In this document: in pieces, positions 33,001-45,689 of the stretch
How the letters are laid out: each line of letters begins with the position of its first letter
How positions within the stretch are numbered: position 1 is the stretch's first letter
Origin: Mimachlamys varia
Taxonomy: Eukaryota > Mollusca > Bivalvia > Pectinida > Pectinidae
Reading direction: 5' to 3'
NCBI GenBank assembly: GCA_947623455.1
Contig: OX392540.1
Span: 9,565,432-9,629,431 of the forward strand
Length of the DNA: 64,000 nucleotides
Position numbers and translations under genes: made by a program
Notes under the pieces: generated by a model
The model's database searches: none
What the model saw: the letters and a program-made list of their open reading frames with translations, nothing else
Told to the model about the DNA's origin: nothing

Positions 33001-35920
33001 TGTATTCAGAGTTTCCCTTCTTTCCTGTATTCAGAGTTTACCTCCTTTCCTGTTTACATGAAAACATGAAGTCTGTCTGTCCTGTATTCAGAGTTTCCCT
33101 CCTGTTCTGTTTACATGAACACATGAAGTCTGCCTGTCCTGTATTCAAAGTTTCCCTCCTGTTCTGTTTACATGAACACGTGAAGTCTGCCAGTCCTGTA
33201 TTCAGCGTTTCCCTCTTGTCTTGTTTACATGAACACATGGAGTCTGCCTGTCCTGTATTCAGAGTTTCCCTCCTGTCTTGTATTCAGAGTTTCCCTCCTG
33301 TCCTGTTTAGACGAACACATTAAGTCTGCCAGTCCTGTATTCAGAGTTTCCATCCTGTCCTGTATTCAGAGTTTCCCTCCTGTCCTGTTTACATGAACAC
33401 ATGAAGTCTGCCTGTCCTGTATTCAGAGTTTCTCTTCTTTCCTGTATTCAGAGTTTCCCTCCTTTCCTGTTTACATGAACACATGGAGTCTGCCAGTCCT
33501 GTATTCAAAGTTTCCGTCCTGTCCTGTATTCAGAGTTTCCCTCCTGTCCTGTTTAGACGAACACATTAAGTCTGCCAGTCCTGTATTCAGAGTTTCCCTC
33601 CTGTCTTGTATTTAGAGTTTCCCTCCTGTCCTGTTAACACGAACACATAAAGTCTGCCAGTCCTGTATACAGAGTTTCCATCCTGTCCTGTATTCAGAGT
33701 TTCCCTCCTGTCCTGTTTACATGAACACATGAAGTCTGTCTGTCCTGTATTCAGAGTTTCCTTCCTGTCCTGTTGACACGAACACATTAAGTCTCCCAGT
33801 CCTGTATTCAAAGTTTACCTCCTGTCCTGTAATCAGAATTTCCCTCCTGTCCTGTTTAGACGAACACATTAAGTCTGCCAGTCCTGTATTCAGTTTCCCT
33901 CCTGTCTTGTATTTAGAGTTTCCCTCCTGTCCTGTTAACACGAACACATAAAGTCTCTCAGTCCTGTATACAGAGTTTCCATCCTGTCCTGTATTCAGAG
34001 TTTCCCTCCTGTCCTGTTTACATGAACACATGAAGTCTGTCTGTCCTGTATTCAGAGTTTCCCTCCTGTCCTGTTTACATGAACACATGAAGTCTGCCAG
34101 TCCTGTATTCAAAGTTTCCGTCCTGTCCTGTATTCAGAGTTTCCCTCCTGTCCTGTTTAGACGAACACATTAAGTCTGCCAGTCCTGTATTCAGTTTCCC
34201 TCCTGTCTTGTATTTAGAGTTTCCCTCCTGTCCTGTTAACACGAACACATAAAGTCTCTCAGTCCTGTATACAGAGTTTCCATCCTGTCCTGTATTCAGA
34301 GTTTCCCTCCTGTCCTGTTTACATGAACACATGAAGTCTGTCTGTCCTGTATTCAGAGTTTCCTTCCTGTCCTGTTGACACGAACACATGAAGTCTGCCA
34401 GTCCTGTATTCAAAGTTTACCTCCTGTCCTGTTTAAATGAACACATGAAGTCTGCTTGTCCTGTATTCAGAGTTTCCCTCCTGTACTGTATTCAGAGTTT
34501 CCCTCCTTTCCTGTTTATATGATCACATGAAGTCTGCCTGTCTTGTATTCAGAGTTTCCCTCTTGTTCTGTTTACATGAACACATGAAGTCTGCCAGTCC
34601 TGTATTCAGTGTTTCCCTCCTGTCCTGTTTACATGAACACATGGAGTCTGCCTGTCCTGTATTCAAAGTTTCCCTCCTGTTCTGTTGACATGAACACATG
34701 AAGTCTGCCAGTCCTGTATTCAGCGTTTCCCTCTTGTCTTGTTTACATGAACACATGTAGTCTGCCTGTCCTGTATTCAGAGTTTCTCTTCTTTCCTGTA
34801 TTCAGAGTTTACCTCCTTTCCTGTTTACATGAAAACATGAAGTCTGTCTGTCCTGTATTCAGAGTTTCCTTCCTGTCCTGTTGACACGAACACATTAAGT
34901 CTCCCAGTCCTGTATTCAAAGTTTACCTCCTGTCCTGTATTCAGAATTTCCCTCCTGTCCTGTTTACATGAACAAATGAAGTCTGCCAGTCCTGTATTCC
35001 AAGTTTCCGTCCTGTCCTGTATTCAGAGTTTCCCTCCTGTCCTGTTTACACGAACACATTCAGTCTGCCAGTCCTGTATTCAGAGTTTCCCTCCTGTCCT
35101 GTATTCAGAGTTTCCCTCCTGTCCTGTTTACAGGAACACATGAAGTCTGCCAGACCTGTATTCAGAGTTTCCCTCCTGTCCTGTTTAAATGAACACATGA
35201 AGTCTGCTTGTCCTGTATTCAGAATTTCCCTCCTGTCCTGTTTACATGAACAAATGAAGTCTGCCAGTCCTGTATTCCAAGTTTCCGTCCTGTCCTGTAT
35301 TCAGAGTTTCCCTCCTGTCCTGTTTACACGAACACATTCAGTCTGCCAGTCCTGTATTCAGAGTTTCCCTCCTGTCCTGTATTCAGAGTTTCCCTCCTGT
35401 CCTGTTTACAGGAACACATGAAGTCTGCCAGTCCTGTATTCAGAGTTTCCCTCCTGTCCTGTTTAAATGAACACATGAAGTCTGCTTGTCCTGTATTCAG
35501 AGTTTCCCTCCTGTACTGTATTCAGAGTTTCCCTCCTTTCCTGTTTATATGATCACATGAAGTCTGCCAGTCCTGTATTCAGTGTTTCCCTCCTGTCCTG
35601 TTTACATGAACACATGGAGTCTGCCTGTCCTGTATTCAAAGTTTCCCTCCTGTTCTGTTGACATGAACACATGAAGTCTGCCAGTCCTGTATTCAGCGTT
35701 TCCCTCTTGTCTTGTTTACATGAACACATGTAGTCTGCCTGTCCTGTATTCAGAGTTTCCCTTCTTTCCTGTATTCAGAGTTTACCTCCTTTCCTGTTTA
35801 CATGAAAACATGAAGTCTGTCTGTCCTGTATTCAGAGTTTCCCTCCTGTTCTGTTTACATGAACACATGAAGTCTGCCTGTCCTGTATTCAAAGTTTCCC
35901 TCCTGTTCTGTTTACATGAA
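30066..35920 (+). repeat. 2744-bp higher-order repeat, two full copies plus a partial third
   Basis: Variant monomers at about 30066-32809 are repeated in the same order at 32810-35553, and the first 370 bp or so again from 35554. Matching landmarks all lie exactly 2744 bp apart, including the four-base deletion CAGTTTCCC at about 31147/33891 and the ACATGTAG unit near 30240/32984. One base difference was noticed between copies (CAGTCC/CAGACC near 32411/35155). The comparison was by eye, not a full alignment. Confidence 0.85.
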
Positions 35921-38900
35921 CACATGAAGTCTGCCAGTCCTGTATCTAGAGTTTCCCTCCAGTCCTGTATTCAGACTTTCCCTCCTGTCTTGTTTACATG
36001 AACACATGAAGTCTGCCTGTCCTGTATTCAGAGTTTCTCTTCTTTCCTGTATTCAGAGTTTCCCTCCTTTCCTGTTTAGACGAACACATTAAGTCTGCCA
36101 GTCCTGTATTCAGAGTTTCCTTCCTGTCCTGTTGACACGAACACATTAAGTCTGCCAGTCCTGTATTCAGAGTTTCCCTCCTGTCTTGTATTCAGAGTTT
36201 CCATCCTGTCCTGTATTCAGAGTTTCCCTCCTGTCCTGTTAACACGAACACATAAAGTCTCTCAGTCCTGTATACAGAGTTTCCATCCTGTCCTGTATTC
36301 AGAGTTTCCCTCCTGTCCTGTTTACATGAACACATGAAGTCTGTCTGTCCTGTATTCAGAGTTTCCTTCCTGTCCTGTTGACACGAACACATTAAGTCTC
36401 CCAGTCCTGTATTCAAAGTTTACCTCCTGTCCTGTATTCAGAATTTCCCTCCTGTCCTGTTTACATGAACAAATGAAGTCTGCCAGTCCTGTATTCCAAG
36501 TTTCCGTCCTGTCCTGTATTCAGAGTTTCCCTCCTGTCCTGTTTACACGAACACATTAAGTCTGCCAGTCCTGTATTCAGAGTTTCCCTCCTGTCCTGTA
36601 TTCAGAGTTTCCCTCCTGTCCTGTTTACAGGAACACATGAAGTCTGCCAGTCCTGTATTCAGAGTTTCCCTCCTGTCCTGTTTAAATGAACACATGAAGT
36701 CTGCTTGTCCTGTATTCAGAGTTTCCCTCCTGTACTGTATTCAGAGTTTCCCTCCTTTCCTGTTTATATGATCACATGAAGTCTGCCTGTCTTGTATTCA
36801 GAGTTTCCCTCTTGTTCTGTTTACATGAACACATGAAATCTGCCAGTCCTGTATTCAGCGTTTCCCTCCTGTCTTGTTTACATGAACACATGTAGTCTGC
36901 CTGTCCTGTATTCAGAGTTTCCCTTCTTTCCTGTATTCAGAGTTTCCCTCCTTTCCTGTTTACATGAAAACATGAAGTCTGTCTGTTCTGTATTCAGAGT
37001 TTCCCTCTTGTCTTGTTTACATGAACACATGGAGTCTGCCTGTCCTGTATTCAGAGTTTCCCTCCTGTCTTGTATTCAGAGTTTTCCTCCTGTCCTGTTT
37101 AGACGAACACATTAGGTCTGCCAGTCCTGTATTCAGAGTTTCCCTCCTGTCTTGTATTTAGAGTTTCCCTCCTGTCCTGTTAACACGAACACATAAAGTC
37201 TCTCAGTCCTGTATACAGAGTTTCCATCCTGTCCTGTTAAAATGAACACATGAAGTCTGCTTGTCCTGTATTCAGAGTTTCCCTCCTGTACTGTATTCAG
37301 AGTTTCCCTCCTGTCCTGTTTACACGAACACATTAAGTCTGCCAGTCCTGTATTCAGAGTTTCCCTCCTGTCTTGTATTTAGAGTTTCCCTCCTGTCCTG
37401 TTAACACGAACACATAAAGTCTCTCAGTCCTGTATACAGAGTTTCCATCCTGTCCTGTATTCAGAGTTTCCCTCCTGTCCTGTTTACATGAACACATGAA
37501 GTCTGTCTGTCCTGTATTCAGAGTTTCCTTCCTGTCCTGTTGACACGAACACATTAAGTCTCCCAGTCCTGTATTCAAAGTTTACCTCCTGTCCTGTATT
37601 CAGAATTTCCCTCCTGTCCTGTTTACATGAACAAATGAAGTCTGCCAGTCCTGTATTCCAAGTTTCCGTCCTGTCCTGTATTCAGAGTTTCCCTCCTGTC
37701 CTGTTTACACGAACACATTCAGTCTGCCAGTCCTGTATTCAGAGTTTCCCTCCTGTCCTGTATTCAGAGTTTCCCTCCTGTCCTGTTTACAGGAACACAT
37801 GAAGTCTGCCAGTCCTGTATTCAGAGTTTCCCTCCTGTCCTGTTTAAATGAACACATGAAGTCTGCTTGTCCTGTATTCAGAGTTTCCCTCCTGTACTGT
37901 ATTCAGAGTTTCCCTCCTTTCCTGTTTATATGATCACATGAAGTCTGCCTGTCCTGTATTCAGAGTTTCCCTCTTGTTCTGTTTACATGAACACATGAAG
38001 TCTGCCAGTCCTGTATTCAGTGTTTCCCTCCTGTCCTGTTTACATGAACACATGGAGTCTGCCTGTCCTGTATTCAAAGTTTCCCTCCTGTTCTGTTGAC
38101 ATGAACACATGAAGTCTGCCAGTCCTGTATTCAGCGTTTCCCTCTTGTCTTGTTTACATGAACACATGTAGTCTGCCTGTCCTGTATTCAGAGTTTCCCT
38201 TCTTTCCTGTATTCAGAGTTTACCTCCTTTCCTGTTTACATGAAAACATGAAGTCTGTCTGTCCTGTATTCAGAGTTTCCCTCCTGTTCTGTTTACATGA
38301 ACACATGAAGTCTGCCTGTCCTGTATTCAAAGTTTCCCTCCTGTTCTGTTTACATGAACACATGAAGTCTGCCAGTCCTGTATCCAGAGTTTCCCTCCAG
38401 TCCTGTATTCAGACTTTCCCTCCTGTCTTGTTTACATGAACACATGAAGTCTGCCTGTCCTGTATTCAGAGTTTCTCTTTTTTCCTGTATTCAGAGTTTC
38501 CCTCCTTTCCTGTTTACATGAAAACATGAAGTCTGTCTGTCCTGTATTCAGAGTTTCCCTCTTGTCTTGTTTACATGAACACATGGAGTCTGCCTGTCCT
38601 GTATTCAGAGTTTCCCTCCTGTCCTGTTTAGACGAACACATTAAGTCTGCCAGTCCTGTATTCAGAGTTTCCCTCCTGTCTTGTATTTAGAGTTTCCCTC
38701 CTGTCCTGTTAACACGAACACATAAAGTCTCTCAGTCCTGTATACAGAGTTTCCATCCTGTCCTGTATTCAGAGTTTCCCTCCTGTCCTGTTTACATGAA
38801 CACATAAAGTCTCTCAGTCCTGTATACAGAGTTTCCATCCTGTCCTGTATTCAGAGTTTCCCTCCTGTCCTGTTTACATGAACACATGAAGTCTGTCTGT

Positions 38901-41900
38901 CCTGTATTCAGAGTTTCCCTCCTGTCCTGTTGACACGAACACATGAAGTCTGCCAGTCCTGTATTCAGAGTTTCCCTCCTGTCCTGTTTAAATGAACACA
39001 TGAAGTCTGCTTGTCCTGAATTTCCCTCCTGTCCTGTTTACATGAACACATGAAGTCTGCCAGTCCTGTATTCCAAGTTTCCGTCCTGTCCTGTATTCAG
39101 AGTTTCCCTCCTGTCCTGTTTACACGAACACATTCAGTCTGCCAGTCCTGTATTCAGAGTTTCCCTCCTGTCCTGTATTCAGAGTTTCCCTCCTGTCCTG
39201 TTTACAGGAACACATGAAGTCTGCCAGTCCTGTATTCAGAGTTTCCCTCCTGTCCTGTTTAAATGAACACATGAAGTCTGCTTGTCCTGTATTCAGAGTT
39301 TCCCTCCTGTACTGTATTCAGAGTTTCCCTCCTTTCCTGTTTATATGATCACATGAAGTCTGCCTGTCCTGTATTCAGAGTTTCCCTCTTGTTCTGTTTA
39401 CATGAACACATGAAGTCTGCCAGTCCTGTATTCAGTGTTTCCCTCCTGTCCTGTTTACATGAACACATGGAGTCTGCCTGTCCTGTATTCAAAGTTTCCC
39501 TCCTGTTCTGTTGACATGAACACATGAAGTCTGCCAGTCCTGTATTCAGCGTTTCCCTCTTGTCTTGTTTACATGAACACATGTAGTCTGCCTGTCCTGT
39601 ATTCAGAGTTTCCCTTCTTTCCTGTATTCAGAGTTTACCTCCTTTCCTGTTTACATGAAAACATGAAGTCTGTCTGTCCTGTATTCAGAGTTTCCCTCCT
39701 GTTCTGTTTACATGAACACATGAAGTCTGCCTGTCCTGTATTCAAAGTTTCCCTCCTGTTCTGTTTACATGAACACATGAAGTCTGCCAGTCCTGTATCC
39801 AGAGTTTCCCTCCAGTCCTGTATTCAGACTTTCCCTCCTGTCTTGTTTACATGAACACATGAAGTCTGCCTGTCCTGTATTCAGAGTTTCTCTTCTTTCC
39901 TGTATTCAGAGTTTCCCTCCTTTCCTGTTTACATGAAAACATGAAGTCTGTCTGTCCTGTATTCAGAGTTTCCCTCTTGTCTTGTTTACATGAACACATG
40001 GAGTCTGCCTGTCCTGTATTCAGAGTTTCCCTCCTGTCTTGTATTCAGAGTTTCCCTCCTGTCCTGTTTAGACGAACACATTAAGTCTGCCAGTCCTGTA
40101 TTCAGAGTTTCCCTCCTGTCTTGTATTTAGAGTTTCCCTCCTGTCCTGTTAACACGAACACATAAAGTCTCTCAGTCCTGTATACAGAGTTTCCATCCTG
40201 TCCTGTATTCAGAGTTTCCCTCCTGTCCTGTTTACATGAACACATAAAGTCTCTCAGTCCTGTATACAGAGTTTCCATCCTGTCCTGTATTCAGAGTTTC
40301 CCTCCTGTCCTGTTTACATGAACACATGAAGTCTGTCTGTCCTGTATTCAGAGTTTCCTTCCTGTCCTGTTGACACGAACACATGAAGTCTGCCAGTCCT
40401 GTATTCAAAGTTTACCTCCTGTCCTGTTTAAATGAACACATGAAGTCTGCTTGTCCTGTATTCAGAGTTTCCCTCCTGTACTGTATTCAGAGTTTCCCTC
40501 CTTTCCTGTTTATATGATCACATGAAGTCTGCCTGTCTTGTATTCAGAGTTTCCCTCTTGTTCTGTTTACATGAACACATGAAGTCTGCCAGTCCTGTAT
40601 TCAGTGTTTCCCTCCTGTCCTGTTTACATGAACACATGGAGTCTGCCTGTCCTGTATTCAAAGTTTCCCTCCTGTTCTGTTGACATGAACACATGAAGTC
40701 TGCCAGTCCTGTATTCAGCGTTTCCCTCTTGTCTTGTTTACATGAACACATGTAGTCTGCCTGTCCTGTATTCAGAGTTTCTCTTCTTTCCTGTATTCAG
40801 AGTTTACCTCCTTTCCTGTTTACATGAAAACATGAAGTCTGTCTGTCCTGTATTCAGAGTTTCCCTCCTGTCCTGTTGACACGAACACATGAAGTCTGCC
40901 AGTCCTGTATTCAGAGTTTCCCTCCTGTCCTGTTTAAATGAACACATGAAGTCTGCTTGTCCTGAATTTCCCTCCTGTCCTGTTTACATGAACACATGAA
41001 GTCTGCCAGTCCTGTATTCCAAGTTTCCGTCCTGTCCTGTATTCAGAGTTTCCCTCCTGTCCTGTTTACACGAACACATTCAGTCTGCCAGTCCTGTATT
41101 CAGAGTTTCCCTCCTGTCCTGTATTCAGAGTTTCCCTCCTGTCCTGTTTACAGGAACACATGAAGTCTGCCAGTCCTGTATTCAGAGTTTCCCTCCTGTC
41201 CTGTTTAAATGAACACATGAAGTCTGCTTGTCCTGTATTCAGAGTTTCCCTCCTGTACTGTATTCAGAGTTTCCCTCCTTTCCTGTTTATATGATCACAT
41301 GAAGTCTGCCAGTCCTGTATTCAGTGTTTCCCTCCTGTCCTGTTTACATGAACACATGGAGTCTGCCTGTCCTGTATTCAAAGTTTCCCTCCTGTTCTGT
41401 TGACATGAACACATGAAGTCTGCCAGTCCTGTATTCAGCGTTTCCCTCTTGTCTTGTTTACATGAACACATGTAGTCTGCCTGTCCTGTATTCAGAGTTT
41501 CCCTTCTTTCCTGTATTCAGAGTTTACCTCCTTTCCTGTTTAGACGAACACATTAGGTCTGCCAGTCCTGTATTCAGAGTTTCCCTCCTGTCTTGTATTT
41601 AGAGTTTCCCTCCTGTCCTGTTAACACGAACACATAAAGTCTCTCAGTCCTGTATACAGTGTTTCTATCCTGTCCTGTTAAAATGAACACATGAAGTCTG
41701 CTTGTCCTGTATTCAGAGTTTCCCTCCTGTACTGTATTCAGAGTTTCCCTCCTGTCCTGTTTACACGAACACATTAAGTCTGCCAGTCCTGTATTCAGAG
41801 TTTCCCTCCTGTCTTGTATTTAGAGTTTCCCTCCTGTCCTGTTAACACGAACACATAAAGTCTCTCAGTCCTGTATACAGAGTTTCCATCCTGTCCTGTA

Positions 41901-42604
41901 TTCAGAGTTTCCCTCCTGTCCTGTTTACATGAACACATGAAGTCTGTCTGTCCTGTATTCAGAGTTTCCTTCCTGTCCTGTTGACACGAACACATTAAGT
42001 CTCCCAGTCCTGTATTCAAAGTTTACCTCCTGTCCTGTATTCAGAATTTCCCTCCTGTCCTGTTTACATGAACAAATGAAGTCTGCCAGTCCTGTATTCC
42101 AAGTTTCCGTCCTGTCCTGTATTCAGAGTTTCCCTCCTGTCCTGTTTACACGAACACATTAAGTCTGCCAGTCCTGTATTCAGAGTTTCCCTCCTGTCCT
42201 GTATTCAGAGTTTCCCTCCTGTCCTGTTTACAGGAACACATGAAGTCTGCCAGTCCTGTATTCAGAGTTTCTCTCCTGTCCTGTTTAAATGAACACATGA
42301 AGTCTGCTTGTCCTGTATTCAGAGTTTCCCTCCTGTACTGTATTCAGAGTTTCCCTCCTTTCCTGTTTATATGATCACATGAAGTCTGCCTGTCTTGTAT
42401 TCAGAGTTTCCCTCTTGTTCTGTTTACATGAACACATGAAGTCTGCAAGTCCTGTATTCAGCGTTTCCCTCCTGTCTTGTTTACATGAACACATGTAGTC
42501 TGCCTGTTCTGTATTCAGAGTTTCCCTTCTTTCCTGTATTCAGAGTTTCCCTCCTTTCCTGTTTACATGAAAACATGAAGTCTGTCTGTTCTGTATTCAG
42601 AGTT

Positions 42605-44270
42605 TCCCTCTTGTCTTGTTTACATGAACACATGGAGTCTGCCTGTCCTGTATTCAGAGTTTCCCTCCTGTCTTGTATTCAGAGTTTCCATCCTGTCCTG
42701 TATTCAGAGTTTCCCTCCTGTCCTGTTTACATGAACACATGAAATCTGCCAGTCCTGTATTCAAAGTTTCCGTCCTGTCCTGTATTCAGAGTTTCCCTCC
42801 TGTCCTGTTTACACGAACACATTCAGTCTGCCAGTCCTGTATTCAGAGTTTCCCTCCTGTCCTGTATTCAGAGTTTCCCTCCTGTCCTGTTTACAGGAAC
42901 ACATGAAGTCTGCCAGTCCTGTATTCAGAGTTTCCCTCCTGTCCTGTTTAAATGAACACATGAAGTCTGCTTGTCCTGTATTCAGAGTTTCCCTCCTGTA
43001 CTGTATTCAGAGTTTCCCTCCTTTCCTGTTTATATGATCACATGAAGTCTGCCTGTCCTGTATTCAGAGTTTCCCTCTTGTTCTGTTTACATGAACACAT
43101 GAAGTCTGCCAGTCCTGTATTCAGTGTTTCCCTCCTGTCCTGTTTACATGAACACATGGAGTCTGCCTGTCCTGTATTCAAAGTTTCCCTCCTGTTCTGT
43201 TTACATGAACACATGTAGTCTGCCTGTCCTGTATTCAGAGTTTCCCTTCTTTCCTGTATTCAGAGTTTACCTCCTTTCCTGTTTACATGAAAACATGAAG
43301 TCTGTCTGTCCTGTATTCAGAGTTTCCCTCCTGTTCTGTTTACATGAACACATGAAGTCTGCCTGTCCTGTATTCAGAGTTTCCCTCCTGTTCTGTTTAC
43401 ATGAACACATGAAGTCTGCCTGTCCTGTATTCAAAGTTTCCCTCTTGTCTTGTTTACATGAACACATGGAGTCTGCCTGTCCTGTATTCAGAGTTTCCCT
43501 CCTGTCTTGTATTCAGAGTTTCCATCCTGTCCTGTATTCAGAGTTTCCCTCCTGTCCTGTTTACATGAACACATGAAATCTGCCAGTCCTGTATTCAAAG
43601 TTTCCGTCCTGTCCTGTATTCAGAGTTTCCCTCCTGTCCTGTTTACACGAACACATTCAGTCTGCCAGTCCTGTATTCAGAGTTTCCCTCCTGTCCTGTA
43701 TTCAGAGTTTCCCTCCTGTCCTGTTTACAGGAACACATGAAGTCTGCCAGTCCTGTATTCAGAGTTTCCCTCCTGTCCTGTTTAAATGAACACATGAAGT
43801 CTGCTTGTCCTGTATTCAGAGTTTCCCTCCTGTACTGTATTCAGAGTTTCCCTCCTTTCCTGTTTATATGATCACATGAAGTCTGCCTGTCCTGTATTCA
43901 GAGTTTCCCTCTTGTTCTGTTTACATGAACACATGAAGTCTGCCTGTCCTGTATTCAGTGTTTCCCTCCTGTCCTGTTTACATGAACACATGGAGTCTGC
44001 CTGTCCTGTATTCAAAGTTTCCCTCCTGTTCTGTTTACATGAACACATGTAGTCTGCCTGTCCTGTATTCAGAGTTTCCCTTCTTTCCTGTATTCAGAGT
44101 TTACCTCCTTTCCTGTTTACATGAAAACATGAAGTCTGTCTGTCCTGTATTCAGAGTTTCCCTCCTGTTCTGTTTACATGAACACATGAAGTCTGCCTGT
44201 CCTGTATTCAAAGTTTCCCTTCTGTTCTGTTTACATGAACACGTGAAGTCTGCCAGTCCTGTATTCAGAG
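42605..44270 (+). repeat. 834-bp higher-order repeat, two copies
   Basis: The blocks at about 42605-43438 and 43439-44270 share variant order at an offset of 834 bp, including the unusual ACATGAAATCTGCC unit (about 42736 and 43570). Small internal differences exist in the number of L units. Confidence 0.7.
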
Positions 44271-45689
44271 TTTCCCCCCTGTCTTGTATTTAGAGTTTCC
44301 CTCCTGTCCTGTTAACACGAACACATAAAGTCTCTCAGTCCTGTATACAGAGTTTCCATCCTGTCCTGTATTCAGAGTTTCCCTCCTGTCCTGTTTACAT
44401 GAACACATGTAGTCTGCCTGTCCTGTATTCAGAGTTTCCCTTCTTTCCTGTATTCAGAGTTTCCCTCCTTTCCTGTTTACATGAAAACATGAAGTCTGTC
44501 TGTCCTGTATTCAGTGTTTCCCTCCTGTCCTGTTTACATGAACACATGGAGTCTGCCTGTCCTGTATTCAACGTTTCCCTCCTGTTCTGTTGACATCAAC
44601 ACATGAAGTCTGCCAGTCCTGTATTCAGCGTTTCCCTCTTGTCTTGTTTACATGAACACATGTAGTCTGCCTGTCCTGTATTCAGAGTTTCCCTTCTTTC
44701 CTGTATTCAGAGTTTCCCTCCTTTCCTGTTTATATGATCACATGAAGTCTGCCTGTCTTGTATTCAGAGTTTCCCTCTTGTTCTGTTTACATGAACACAT
44801 GAAGTCTGCCAGTCCTGTATTCAGTGTTTCCCTCCTGTCCTGTTTACATGAACACATGGAGTCTGCCTGTCCTGTATTCAAAGTTTCCCTCCTGTTCTGT
44901 TGACATGAACACATGAAGTCTGCCAGTCCTGTATTCAGCGTTTCCCTCTTGTCTTGTTTACATGAACACATGTAGTCTGCCTGTCCTGTATTCAGAGTTT
45001 CCCTTCTTTCCTGTATTCAGAGTTTCCCTCCTTTCCTGTTTACATGAAAACATGAAGTCTGTCTGTCCTGTATTCAGAGTTTCCCTCCTGTTCTGTTTAC
45101 ATGAACACATGAAGTCTGCCTGTCCTGTATTCAAAGTTTCCCTCCTGTTCTGTTTACATGAACACATGAAGTCTGCCAGTCCTGTATCCAGAGTTTCCCT
45201 CCAGTCCTGTATTCAGACTTTCCCTCCTGTCTTGTTTACATGAACACATGAAGTCTGCCTGTCCTGTATTCAGAGTTTCTCTTCTTTCCTGTATTCAGAG
45301 TTTCCCTCCTTTCCTGTTTACATGAAAACATGAAGTCTGTCTGTCCTGTATTCATAGTTTCCCTCTTGTCTTGTTTACATGAACACATGGAGTCTGCCTG
45401 TCCTGTATTCAGAGTTTCCCTCCTGTCTTGTATTCAGAGTTTCCCTCCTGTCCTGTTTAGACGAACACATTAAGTCTGCCAGTCCTGTATTCAGAGTTTC
45501 CCTCCTGTCTTGTATTTAGAGTTTCCCTCCTGTCCTGTTAACACGAACACATAAAGTCTCTCAGTCCTGTATACAGAGTTTCCATCCTGTCCTGTATTCA
45601 GAGTTTCCCTCCTGTCCTGTTTACATGAACACATGAAGTCTGCCAGTCCTGTATTCAAAGTTTCCGTCCTGTCCTGTATTCAGAGTTTC